Positions 52,501 through 61,700 of a stretch of DNA of 64,000 nt are shown piece by piece. The DNA lies in NCBI RefSeq assembly GCF_014694455.1, contig NZ_JAAUWT010000016.1, positions 1-64,000 of the forward strand, in the 5' to 3' direction. The notes below the pieces were generated by a model. The model had not been told where the DNA came from, searched no databases, and saw nothing but the letters and a program-made list of their open reading frames with translations. Position numbers and translations under genes: made by a program. The stretch is from Vibrio sp. S9_S30 (GTDB taxonomy: Bacteria; Pseudomonadota; Gammaproteobacteria; Enterobacterales; Vibrionaceae). The first letter of the stretch is position 1. Each line of letters opens with the position of its first letter.

Positions 52501-55500
52501 AAACTCTAGGTTTGGATGCACTGGCAAGGCAATCGGGAAGCACGTTGAATACCGTATTGCAGGGGGCTTGGGCGTTGCTGCTGTCGACCTATTCAGGGAG
52601 TGAGCAAGTGGTCTTTGGCTCAACTGTTTCTGGCCGACCCGCCGCACTTGCTGGGTCAGAATCCATGGTGGGGCTGTTCATCAACACGATACCTGTGGTG
52701 GTCGATGTGGATCTGTCTGCATCATTAACCTTGTGGTTGCAAACGCTGCACGTCCAAAACGCGCAATCGGAAGCGTTCAGTTTCTTGCCTTTGTTCGACA
52801 TTCAAGCGCAAGCAGACAGAGCCTCCCAACCCTTGTTTGACAGCATTTTAGTGGTGGAAAACTACCCCGTCAGCGATGAAGCACGGAATGCACAACATGC
52901 AGGCAGTTGGCAAATTTCCGAAGTTGAGTCGGTTGAACACACCAACTATGGTATGTCACTTCAAGCCTACAAAACGCAATCCAAGGCAGAAGAACCCGCG
53001 CCTCAACTCGAATTATCAGTCACTTACGATGGCAGCAAATTCTCGGATTGGCAGATGCGGCAACTTGTCACGCATCTAGAAAACATCTTATGCGAGTTTT
53101 CCCGCCATCCGCGCTCGGTATTGCGGGATATTCCAATGCTGAGTAAACAAGAACGACGTTACCTTTTACGCGAGTTGAATCATACTCAAGCCGAGATTCC
53201 TACCCAATCGATTCACGAATTAGTGGAGCACTTTGCGACGACGACACCAGAGAAAACCGCATTAATTGAAGGCGATAGACGCTGGAGTTACCACGAACTC
53301 AGTTTGGCGGCGGATCGCATTGCCCATCATTTGCAATCCAAAGGCGTCAAAGACAATGATCGAGTGGGAGTGTGCGTGGCGCGTTCGGCAGAGATGATTT
53401 TAGGTGTGCTGGCGGTATTAAAGCTCGGGGCGCTGTACGTACCGATGGACGCAAAATACCCACGCGAGCGCATAGCATTGTTGGCTTCGTTGTCGGAGAC
53501 ACAATGCATTCTGACCGATGGTCATGCGGACTTTCTTGAAAGCAACCCCCATTACCACGTGATAGACATCTCCCCCCAATCCTTGCATGCATGGGAACAG
53601 CCTAGCGGCTTTGGCAGTGTGAAGCGCCAGCTCGATGACAGCGCGATGGTGATCTTTACATCGGGATCCACGGGGCAACCCAAAGGGGTCGAAGTCACCC
53701 ATGGCGGTGTGGTTCGCCTACTGAAAAACACCAATTATGTGTCGATCACGCCTGAGAAGACGGTGGGGCAAGTCAGTAATTTCTCTTTCGATGCGTCAAG
53801 CTTTGACATTTGGGGGGCGCTCATCAACGGTGCAACCGTGGTGGTGTTGAAAGACGATGAGGTGCAAGACGTCAACCGCCTATCCGAGCAGATTTCAACG
53901 CACAGCATCCATATATTGTGTATGGCGACCGCGTTAATGAATCAGTTAGTGGAGTTGAAGCCGGATTTGTTTGCTAACGTGGAATCCCTTCTATTTGGTG
54001 GCGAATCTGTGAACCGGAAAACCATCGATGCCATGTTTGAACACGGAAAACCTCAGCATTTAGTGAATGTATATGGACCGACAGAAAACACCACAATATG
54101 CACCACCTATGAGATCACCGAGCGTCGCCCCGATTACCCTATGGGGCGGGCGATAACCAATTCCACCGCGTATGTGTTGAACCGTCGTCAGCAATTGGTG
54201 CCACTGGGGCAAGTTGGGGAGTTGTATGTCGGTGGGATTGGGTTGGCAAAGGGCTATATTGGGCGAAGTGACTTAACGGCAGAGCGCTTTGTTCATCAAG
54301 CACTTGGTGCGAATCATGTGGAGCGTCTTTACAGAACGGGCGATCTGGTGCGGTACAACCAAGATGGGCAATTGGAGTTTGTTTCCCGTCTGGATCATCA
54401 GGTCAAAATTCGGGGGCAAAGGCTAGAACTGTCAGAGGTTCAATTGCGAATATTGACCCATAACAGTGTCGATGCAGCGCATGTTGGAACGATAGAGCGA
54501 GGCACAGAAAAACAACTCTATGCGGCAGTTCAATTTAGGGCATCGTTGGATTCCGACGATGAGCTGGCGCACTTGAAGGCGTATTTAGAGGCCAGCTTAC
54601 CCCACTTTATGGTGCCGACGCTGTGGGCTGTGGTAGCGGACATGCCACTCACGCCTAATGGCAAAATAGACGCGAAGTCGCTGGTTACCTTGGTGGAAAA
54701 CAACCATCAAAAACAAGTGAATACCGGTGCCCCGCGGGACGAGGTGGAAATGACGTTGTACCGAATATGGCGCGAAATTTTGCTTGAGAAAGACATCGGT
54801 ATACGAGACAACTTTTTCGATGTCGGAGGGTCGTCCATTGCGGCGATCAAAGTGATGCATTTTATTGAGAAGCAGTTCGCGGTACGCATTCCGGTTTCTG
54901 AATTGATCAATCACCCAACCATAGAGGCATTAGGGGGATTGGTTCGCGCAGAGAGGACGAATCAATCTAAGCCAGACAGTCAATCAAAGCTAGTCAATCA
55001 ATCAAAGCTAGTTAATCAATCTAGGTCATCTAATTCACTTAAGCCATCGTCGAATTGGGCTCATGGTGTGATTGAGTTTCGCCCCAGCCAAAATGGCAAG
55101 AATGTGATTTGCATTCACCCAGCGGGTGGCACGGCATTTGGCTACCTTTCTTTTGCTAAAGCCATGCCTGAAGAGTATGGGGTATACGGCATTCAAGCCA
55201 AGGGCGTAGACACAGATGAAGATTTTTTACCCGATGTCCAAGCCATGGCTCACTTCTATTTAGACCAAGTGAAATCACTATTAGATGCGCCCCATGTTTT
55301 TGTTGGGGCATCGTATGGAGGCATCGTGTCTTTCGAGATGGCACGGGTAATGAAAGAGCGAGGATGCCCATTTTCAACTGCGGTGGTTCTGGACAGTGAA
55401 GCCACGGAAAATCGGGCAGCTCTTGCGAAAATCCAGCCGGTTTCGAATGCGATATTTCGCCAGAAACTCGTCACCTACAACGGCATGTACCCTGGCATTA

Positions 55501-55778
55501 AAGACCAACAAATTGAACGTTATCACCGCCTGTATAACCACCACCTGGAGACGTTAAAGAATCTGACTCTCGACGTGTCGAACGCCCCAACCATTTTGGT
55601 GCTAGCCACCGATGATAAAGACGAAGAACACCTACAATTGATGCGCGATTTTTGGGCTGCCAAAGTGGCATCGACCTTCTGCGTAGAAACCATTCAGGGG
55701 GACCACTCAACGTTGTTGGAGCCACCTTACATTGATGCCGTTGCACGTATGATCGAGAAGGAGTTATCGCATGATTGA
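43578..55778 (+). CDS. Nonribosomal peptide synthetase 2 (dock-C-A-T-C-A-T-E-C-A-T-TE)
   Basis: A 4066-residue three-module synthetase. Residues 1-55 (LIRLAKSQGVHLYLENGALK YKAKKG) are a TubC-type N-terminal docking domain. Module 1: C (HHIVFDG, 202), A3 (YTSGSTG 683, NLYGPTE 821), T (GGHSLLAI 1077). Module 2: C (HHIAADG 1281), A4 (1756, NEYGPTE 1895), T (GGDSIVAM 2174), E (2225-2670; HHLIIDGVSWRILLDDL 2376, VGWFTSIHPI), so residue four is D. Module 3: a C of the D-accepting type (YPATGMQQGLLFHS; HHALLDG 2873; FGSTVSGRP), A5 (FTSGSTG 3360, NVYGPTEN 3497), T (VGGSSIAAI 3750). TE 3830-4066 has GASYGG (3910) and GDHS. Pocket residues read D I T Q L G L V Y (Gly-like), D T A Y V S E V C, and D A F C L G V T I (aliphatic-like). 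Specificities are tentative. Confidence 0.95.
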   Translation: MAHELIRLAKSQGVHLYLENGALKYKAKKGLSKELAAALRSSKSEVIAFLQQHAKKSISLPKKDASRLRFPLTSAQQRLFYLETLYGEKAPYNMATAFRMVGKPHIEQLEHAIHAIIDQHHIFKTHFRVSDGIPEQVISPDVPFAISEYSADTASSVQSMTDEEWMAKEASRPFTLSEAPLFRVSTRSEKKTNNTLILFVFHHIVFDGLSYRLFFNALNEYLSSGKLSHTIGYQYGDYAAWQQGEGAAAQKAGEAYWFQQMKGVEELNSLTPDFPRPDTPEFSGTINRQILDKHLTATLRAFAQQQGVSIFTLLQTFFSLLIGRWTERSDVVTGTPVAGRQVQGSERLIGFFVNTLALRFHLDDDHTFLSLLKHSKVKIAEAFRHQDVPFERIVQKLGHERRSGFSPILQVLFALHEEGEFQLDIDGIPCENVVVERSNINFELELHMMDKGEVLEATWVFADNLFHESTITSLQEAFNALIQGVLANPESNIHQLPLISINAEQTIATWNHTRRDYPSHKTFVALFEEQVAKTPDRIACEWSHANGDVETLSYQALNEKANGLANYLIEKGVKYDQCVGLIDAWSATALVGILGILKSGAAYLPLDPNHPEQRLNQILSLASVEVLLVAESFELDSTTARSVHTVVDLSNPDFWVELPPSSLTNPSKQGIASQSDHLAYVIYTSGSTGVPKGVMVEHKNVSNFLFSLQDTVELDSTDVVASIAPPAFDIHVTEMYLPLMLGAKVVLLNWEQTRSPSLIAQCQQQHGISMMQGTPSTWQMLIDDGWQPYEGLKMLTGGDALGRQLHDTLLSSGTTARFYNLYGPTETTVYCSGSEASLDNPRIHVGRAFPNNHYYVLDELRQHRPIGSVGEVYLSGDNVTRGYLGQPELTNEKYRIDPFLTGNHRLYQTGDLGRWLPDGTIEIVGRKDFQVKVNGFRIELGDIDHHLRQHPEVEQSLVTALPKSRITGDEPSVGEPQILVAYIKSQANHVELEEALKLRLERALPRYMMPNFIVVLRQFPLTDNRKVDRRALPLPQFCQRLDAKLPKSDTERSLCAIWSELLEQDIQNVGVSFFSLGGHSLLAIKMISLIQEQLGVRLSLKVLFYAPSIEQMAAVIDEQRTNSPDHENSDCIPLVQGDRTESVAPLSYSQQRLWALDTLEAKGRFYAIPLIYDVNDSINQQALERACLALIQRHHVLQTAYRVVEEANVPSSAKQVTVGEEAFHFFAEDVSDQTEQEKAKALREFERAMVDAPFELTKGEVFRVGVAKLENSKSRLFIVVHHIAADGVSLSILLKELQHFYLLFCANHPSDDIAPLPLQYRDYAVWQRARYSRESCSRRRLESYWKQRLESAPEQHALPLDCARPDAPSYQGKAFKRSFGHERSTNLTSLAKQHNTTLFNVIYSAFSVLLTRYAGVEEVVIGTPVANRERPELDTLIGFFVNNVPLRAKVESSDNFDSLLKRNHQHLLQDFEHQSLPFEHMISLVNHRRQLNCSPIFQVMLSMEQESHETIAFGLNKATAVSPSATEARFDLTLGVRQSKDGIALSWNFSSDIFEQATIASMAVAFETLLTKLIEEPQAEVNTLALVDVQQNIETHQAHPYTTLLALFDKQVTKNPKGVSLVYEDRQISFERLDAQANQVANRLTSKGVKSEDPIAIALPRSPEMIIAMLAVLKAGGAYVPLDTSQPSQRLTQIIEDSHAPFIITSEDVIQRTLSDWPEGRLIRIDSESLLGDKLHHQTALACAGLSPKQLAYIIYTSGSTGQPKGVMVEHQGVANYIQNQNAYLNLNDPEISDSAGFLYVTNFAFDTSVASIWGALASGRPLHIVSEAERFDIAKLQAALYQPERYAVAYLPPVLLKALDVSAKGDVIPRIVVSGEATDAHLIQSLVTRTQLFNEYGPTENSVCSTVHRYQKGDAAHVIGKPIAGVGYVILDDGYHLVPQGAKGRLYLSGVGVARGYVNQPELTHDKFRKLKNGDTVYYDSGDTVRLNARGELEFFGRSDNQVKIRGHRVELGEIEHLMSSLSGVKSAKVLAEKNDRGVLGINAYIQPDAISKAVGSTESMEEAGAECLFSVRKQLEHTLPDYMMPRAWAVVEAWPLTPNGKIDHAALPSAQAIQWSERPSSDRGDVQDFSPQDSSPQGAAPSTRVERIITQVWQGLLGLENIGMNANFFALGGDSIVAMQSVSRCASEGVRYTVRQLFEAPTVAALAEVASLEDGDKTFEGEGSHFAHTLPIHGEMPLLPIQKEFFAYAENAEHCQRFNQSVLLELHRAVTDDECISVVQSLVTKHDALRLSFHLDDDNSKSENAKAWRAIHQDVTEAWLQQALSYKAVENQSELAAVCNHAISELDITQGPLFRFVKMTDTSNDSTKLFIVAHHLIIDGVSWRILLDDLQALLSQPDDFRRSKTMPFSAWSQRNLDWITKGSGADTIPYWRGVEAAIQPRFNRSDKPKMAHCEFNIEASQTRKLTHSAHRAYGTNTQDLLLAALLLSLGRKNQCDAEKTGEGSGVSLSIALETHGRHADHLSLNEHLSSKNRHNADLSETVGWFTSIHPINLSGKTEQLSDLICSIKEQVRRVPNKGMGYSWLKSYTNSLDGGANQPDILFNFLGQFGNDTAQDSMEKRHVAFSAVAGFRVEDGSQGHMTPRALAFNCRVSEGVLSCDLDFDVHCLSYQQVDAFSSRFQNHLTQLIEHCVAQKNTRRTPSDFRTPDLHQSDVDAWENDHANASLSLTDVYPATGMQQGLLFHSELDKEAYVTQLTLTLDKVDPDLLKLAWQAVIHRHDILKTSFALSEEGTRYQRVAKEGILRWQQTDLTRYDPESRDDASNSADALKSRVNAIARQEKSEGFDVSSPTLTKFHWVPLSKDQGKLIWSTHHALLDGWCLPIIITELRACYAELESGSASMLPPAKPYRRYIDWLQHQDHQRARDYWRAKLSRFEAPTPLPSKSFSEQVSESLDSTKGDQRLNTLALNLPSEQTLGLDALARQSGSTLNTVLQGAWALLLSTYSGSEQVVFGSTVSGRPAALAGSESMVGLFINTIPVVVDVDLSASLTLWLQTLHVQNAQSEAFSFLPLFDIQAQADRASQPLFDSILVVENYPVSDEARNAQHAGSWQISEVESVEHTNYGMSLQAYKTQSKAEEPAPQLELSVTYDGSKFSDWQMRQLVTHLENILCEFSRHPRSVLRDIPMLSKQERRYLLRELNHTQAEIPTQSIHELVEHFATTTPEKTALIEGDRRWSYHELSLAADRIAHHLQSKGVKDNDRVGVCVARSAEMILGVLAVLKLGALYVPMDAKYPRERIALLASLSETQCILTDGHADFLESNPHYHVIDISPQSLHAWEQPSGFGSVKRQLDDSAMVIFTSGSTGQPKGVEVTHGGVVRLLKNTNYVSITPEKTVGQVSNFSFDASSFDIWGALINGATVVVLKDDEVQDVNRLSEQISTHSIHILCMATALMNQLVELKPDLFANVESLLFGGESVNRKTIDAMFEHGKPQHLVNVYGPTENTTICTTYEITERRPDYPMGRAITNSTAYVLNRRQQLVPLGQVGELYVGGIGLAKGYIGRSDLTAERFVHQALGANHVERLYRTGDLVRYNQDGQLEFVSRLDHQVKIRGQRLELSEVQLRILTHNSVDAAHVGTIERGTEKQLYAAVQFRASLDSDDELAHLKAYLEASLPHFMVPTLWAVVADMPLTPNGKIDAKSLVTLVENNHQKQVNTGAPRDEVEMTLYRIWREILLEKDIGIRDNFFDVGGSSIAAIKVMHFIEKQFAVRIPVSELINHPTIEALGGLVRAERTNQSKPDSQSKLVNQSKLVNQSRSSNSLKPSSNWAHGVIEFRPSQNGKNVICIHPAGGTAFGYLSFAKAMPEEYGVYGIQAKGVDTDEDFLPDVQAMAHFYLDQVKSLLDAPHVFVGASYGGIVSFEMARVMKERGCPFSTAVVLDSEATENRAALAKIQPVSNAIFRQKLVTYNGMYPGIKDQQIERYHRLYNHHLETLKNLTLDVSNAPTILVLATDDKDEEHLQLMRDFWAAKVASTFCVETIQGDHSTLLEPPYIDAVARMIEKELSHD
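54965..55036 (+). repeat. 18-bp in-frame tandem repeat in the T-TE linker
   Basis: Four 18-bp units lie head to tail: AATCTAAGCCAGACAGTC, AATCAAAGCTAGTCAATC, AATCAAAGCTAGTTAATC and a diverged AATCTAGGTCATCTAATT. They encode six-residue units (QSKPDS, QSKLVN, QSKLVN, QSRSSN) between the last carrier domain and the thioesterase. Unit loss or gain would keep the frame. Confidence 0.85.
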
Positions 55779-58700
55779 ACAATTCACGCAGGTGGTAACG
55801 GACCACGGCAATCTAATCGCGGTGGAAGATGGGGAGCGGAGCTTTTGCTATTCGGAACTCGATGCCATTTCTAATGCGTTAGCCTTGTTTTTGTCGAGCT
55901 TGGGTATTCAAGAAGGGGCGCGTGTCGGTTTGTGCGTCCCTCGCTCGGCGGAACTGGTTGCGACCATGGTCGCAGTGATCAAGCTGGGGGCGTGTTACGT
56001 GCCCATTGAACCAAGTATGCCCGTTAGCCGCAGGCGTTACCTGTTTGAACAGTGCGATATTCAAACGGTACTGAGCCATGCCGAACAGATAGAGACATGG
56101 CGTAACGAAGAGGCAGAGGAAAGCGTTGTGGAACTGATCGAGGTAAAGGCTGAGTTTCGCCGAGCTCTGTCGCAAGTTCAGTGTGGAAAAGGCATCGAGT
56201 ACACGCCAGTGATGAGCGATCCCGATACTCTCGCTTGCCTCTTTTTTACATCCGGTTCCACGGGGTTACCAAAAGGCGTGTCTGTGTTAAGTTCCGGCAT
56301 TAAAAGTGTGGTGCACCAACCCAATTACGTACCGCTGATATCTGGGAAGCGCATCGGCAATTTTGCAAACCCTTCGTTTGATGCCTTAACGTTTGAAGTG
56401 TGGGGCGCTTTGCTCAACGGCGCAACGGTGGTGGTGTTCACCCAAGAAGAGATCAACAATCCCCACACTTTAGCCACCAAAATTGAACGATCAGCGCTGG
56501 ATGTGGCGTTCATGACGACAGGGCTGTTCAACCTTATGGTGTTAGAGTGTCCACAAAGCCTTGTGCGAATTAAGCATCTACTGGTTGGAGGCGAGGCTTT
56601 CGTTGCGAGCAATGCCATGCCCTTTTTCGATGCTGCCACTCATATGGGGCTCGAAGGCAGCGATTATCCAGCGTTATACAACGTTTACGGTCCAACGGAA
56701 TGCACGACATTCAGTGCATGCTATCGGTTGCAACCCGATAACTTGGATCGTTATGTCCGTGATGCAAGGGTGCCAATCGGTAAGGGCATTAATCGCACCC
56801 AGGTATATGTCGTCGTAGAACGAAACAGGCTGGCATTGAGTGGCGAAATCGGGGAAATCGCTATCTCTGGCCCTGCGTTGGCGCGTGGGTATTACGGTGA
56901 TAAGGTCAGAAGCGAAGAACGGTTTGTTTATTTGCCTTGGTTGAAAGAGCATGTCTATCTTACGGGCGATCTCGGCATGGCAAATGAGCAGGGTGACATT
57001 GAGTTTTTGGGGCGAGCGGATCAGCAAGTGAAAGTTCGGGGGCACCGAATCGAGCTGACTGAAATTGAGCAGTGTATTCAGTCACATCCGGACGTGCTTC
57101 ATGCTGCTTGTGTGGCCATAAAAGCACAAGAAACCGATATCTACGCGTATCTCTCCCTGCATTCACACGTGTCAAAAGACGATTTAAGGCATCATATCCG
57201 CCAGTATTTACCGAGCTACATGGTGCCGCATCGCTTTTTTGTTGTGTCCCAACTGCCCTTAAATAAAAACGGTAAGTTGGATACGCATCGGCTCCGAGAG
57301 ATGGAGCACATCGAGTTAACCCGTGATAAGAACAAGCAACACGATAGCGAGCACCTTGAGGCACTGGCTCCAAACGTTGGACAGCGGTTTGTGTCCATTG
57401 TGAGTGAGGTCTTGAATGTCAACCATCGCCTCAGCCTAACGGACAGCTTTATCGAATCCGGTGGGGATTCCTTGAAAGCCATGAGGATCATTGCCCGTTT
57501 GAGAGCGCTGTTTTCTGACTCCCTTGAACTCAGTGTTGGTGATTTTATGGCGGGCACGAGCTTGATTCAGCTGGTGGTCAATCTGGAACGGCAGTGTACG
57601 AAAATCATTGAGGATGGACATAAGGCATCGCAGAGTCAGACAACATTAGGGGCGGATCAAGCCAACATTTACCCAGCTTCGCCCGAGCAAAGTCGCTTGG
57701 CATTGCTGCATTATTTAAATACCGATTCGACGGCTTACAATGCGCCATTTGTTTTTACATTGACTGGAAATGTGGATGTTGAAGCCTTACAGAAGTCGTG
57801 GTTGGGCATTGTGCAACAACACGGTGCATTAAGAAGCCAGTTTTTAACCACGAGTACAGGCGTGATGGTCGAAGAGCGCGAGTTCAACGATGACATGGGC
57901 ACGTTACGATTCCAATCCCTATCTGAACGTGGTGTCAGCGAAGCAATGGGTACGCATATCACGCATCGCTTCGACATTGAAACTGCGCCGTTGTTTATAT
58001 CCACACTTATTGAGGTGGAGGAAAGGCAGCATCCGCCTATTTATCACCTCGTTCTGTGCTTTCATCACTTAATTGTTGATGGGTGGAGCATCAATGTGTT
58101 GTTGGACGATCTAAGCCAAGCGTATCAGCGGTTGTTGTCCGGTCAAGAGATCCACGCAGATAAAAAAGCATCAAGGTACCTTCAGTTTTGCCAACAAAGA
58201 CAAGAGAGTATTGCTGCGAGTTCGTATCAGAAACACATGGATTTTTGGCGAGAGCAGTCGCTCAATACCGTACCGAGTTTGTTTTCCTCACGGTCTTTAG
58301 TACACACGCGCACGGAATTGGATGGTGTGGTGAAAAAGACGTTTTCATCACCCGATTGGAAAGCGTTGAAAAGCGACGCTCATAAAAGAGGGATGTCGCT
58401 GTTTAGTGCATTACTTGGCGCGCTGGGGTTAACGCTAAACCGATATTTTCATCAAAACCGTGTCGTGATCGCCTCCCCAGTCGCAAACCGAGAAGGTGGC
58501 AATTTTGAACACTTGGTTGGCATGTGTGCGAACACCTGCCTATTTAACCTTGAGATGCCGATAGGGTTGGCGGTGAGCAAGTTTTTAAACCAAACACACC
58601 AGTGCGTTGTTCAAGTGCAAAGACACCAGCAGGTGGATTTTGCCGATGTTGCCCGCTTAATGGCACTGCGAACGGAAAGCGAATTGGGGAATGACGTTAT

Positions 58701-61700
58701 CGAGAGCATGTTGGTTTTCGAAAATACGGATCCAAATCGGCTCAAGATCGATGGTGTAAAGGTCAATGCCCAGACGCACTTTAGTGGTGAAGCAAAATTC
58801 CCGATAACACTGTTTGTAACCGATTGTGGCGACAATGCCGAATTGGTATTGGAATATCAGGGTAAGAAACTGTCGAATGAGACAGCCAATGCTATGCTGA
58901 CGTCATTTATGACCCTATCAATCCATCTATTTCAATCCTTGGATCGTTCTGTTCAGCGGTTGCCCCACTTATCACCCTCTCAGTTGGCGCAAATTGCCGC
59001 GTGGTCAACGCCTCAGTCGAGTAAGTCATCTCTACCTTGGCATCGCGTAGAGGATGGGTTTGATTACCAAGCGTCTATGTCACCGCACAATATTGCTGTG
59101 GAAATGGAAGGCCAGCAGCTCAGTTATCAAACGCTGGCAGTTCGCAGCGAAAAGCTTGCCAGTGCCTTGCGTGAACAATACACACAATCGCCAAGTGACA
59201 CCATTGTCGGGTTAAGTTTCTATCGGGGGATTGATCTTGTTGTGGCGATGATGGCGATTTTGAAATCGGGTGCTGCGTATCTGCCACTGGATCCTGATTA
59301 TCCGACGCAGCGTTTGATCACCATGTGCGAGTTAGCCAACCTCGATTTGGTGTTAACGGAAATCGGCGGTTTAAATAGCGGTGTCCATAACAGCGTTGCT
59401 CATTCGATTTCCTGTCCAGTCTATTGTTTGGATTCCGGCGATGAATTGCAGCCACTTTCGCCTGAAAGTTCACAACCGCATTTCGATTCTTGTGATGCCT
59501 TACGGCAACAAGCGGCAGAAAAGAAAGGCAGCGACCGCGCCTATGTGATTTATACCTCTGGCTCGACAGGGGTTCCTAAGGGGGTGGAGGTGTCTCACGA
59601 TGCGTTACTCAATTACCTCGACCACTGCGTAAACCATTATTTTGACGACGCGCAAGTGCGCGCTGGTGTGGTGTCTTCCTCGGTCAACTTTGATGCGACC
59701 GTGACCACATTGCTTGCGCCTTTGATGGCGGGTAAAACCGTAAAATTGGTACCGCAAGACGGCAATGATGTTCACTCATTAGCCAATACCCTCAAAAACG
59801 CAGAGGAGCCGATGGTCTTCAAATTGACCCCCACCCATCTAAAAGCTCTCGGTTACTATTTAAAAGACCTCGGTGACAATTTAAAAGCCGAGCACGTAAC
59901 TCTGGCGCATCGTTTCGTTGTTGGTGGAGAGGCGTTTGATACCGCAACCGCGATGCAATGCCAACGGCTGCTTCCTTCTGCCAAATGGATCAACGAATAT
60001 GGACCAACCGAAGCGACGGTGGGGTGCAGCACCTATGTGTATTCCCCCGATGCCAGCGAGCAAAAGGCTACGGCATTGCCTATTGGTTACCCTATTCGTG
60101 GTGCCAGCCTCTATGTCCTCAATAGGGACGCTCAGTTTTGTGCGCCGAATGTTATTGGTAACATACACATCGGTGGTTGTGGTTTGGCGCTGGGTTATCT
60201 GAATCAAAGTGAACAAACCCGAGAACGCTTTCTTCATTTGGAGGTGAATGGGGAAATACAACGCTGCTACCAAACTGGTGATGTGGGTTACTGGAACGCC
60301 GAGGGCGAGTTGATATTCTGTGGTCGTGAAGACGACCAAGTTAAGTTTCATGGTTACCGCATTGAATTGGGCGACATTGAAGCGGCACTAGCCCGTGCGT
60401 TACCCAACGTGCGCTGCGCGGTTGCCTTAAAACACGGCGAGAATGCGATGCTGGTGGCGTATGTTTCACTCAGTGACGCGCAACTTGCTCAGAAGCAGAA
60501 AGAGATCATGGAAACGTTGGCGAAACAGTTGCCAAATCACATGCTACCCAGTCATTTTTGTGCGGTGGATGCGTTTCCAGAAACGCCGAATGGCAAGCTG
60601 GATCGGGAAGCGCTTCCAACCCCTGATAGGGGATTGAAAACCCATCACCACGAGCAAAAAAAAGCGCATTCAGCCTCCCCCTTAGTAGCCCATTTGGTGG
60701 CGATGTTCAGCCAGCAATGTGGCGGTCACATTCACCCTGACACCCCATTTTTCGAATCCGGCTTCAACTCTTTGAGCCTGATGAAAGTACATAGCCAGTT
60801 AGTACAGGACAAATGGCTTTGCACGCAATGGTCACCGATCAAACTGGTGGATCTTTTTGCTTACCCGAGTATTCGTAAATTGGCGGATTATTTGGGGCAA
60901 GAAGACAGTATGTTTCGTGAATCTGAAAATAAAGAAAGCCGAAAAATCAGTGAGGATACGGTAGGGGGAAATCAGGATATTGCCGTGATTGGTATGGCGG
61001 TGAACTTACCAGCAGCGAATAACTTAAGGCAATTTTGGGAGGCAATACAAAGTGGCAAAGAATGCATTGAGCGGATACCTCTTGATCAACGTCGTGATAA
61101 ATGCAGCGACGAGAATTGGGTGTTTGTTCGTTCAAGCATGCGTGGGGTAACCGACTTTGACCCCGCGTATTTTGGCATCTCTGAACACGATGCAAAGCTG
61201 ATGGATCCTCAGCAGCGACACGCGTTAATGACGGCGGTTCACGCGTTAGAGAATGCGGGTATCACCAAGGATATCGATTCGAATGCATTCCATACGAAAC
61301 CCCATCTTTCTCAATCAAAAGGTGCTCGAAAGATCGGCGTCGTCATGAGCGCCAGCGACAATACCTACGGTGAAACCATCGCGAAACAGGGCGGGGGGAA
61401 CATCGACCCGTATCATCTCTCTTTACTGAACGAGAAAGATTTTATTGCAACACGTATTTCGTACCACCTGAACTTGTCTGGCCCTGCGATCAGCACCCAA
61501 ACCGCGTGCTCGAGTTCTTTGGTGGCGATCCATCAGGCGTGCCAGCAAATTCGAATAGGGGAATGCGACATTGTGTTAGCGGGTGGCGTGAATGCGGATC
61601 TCGACACACTTGACGGTTATGCCTTTAGGAAAGGGATGATTTTGTCGCAAGACGGGCATTGCAAACCTTTTTCGAATCAGGCGAGTGGCACCGTTCCAGC

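Noticed and set aside
60721..60800. Inactive carrier domain in protein 3 (GFNSL instead of GGDSL)
   Set aside because: The attachment Ser is present; N before S is uncommon but not known to block loading.
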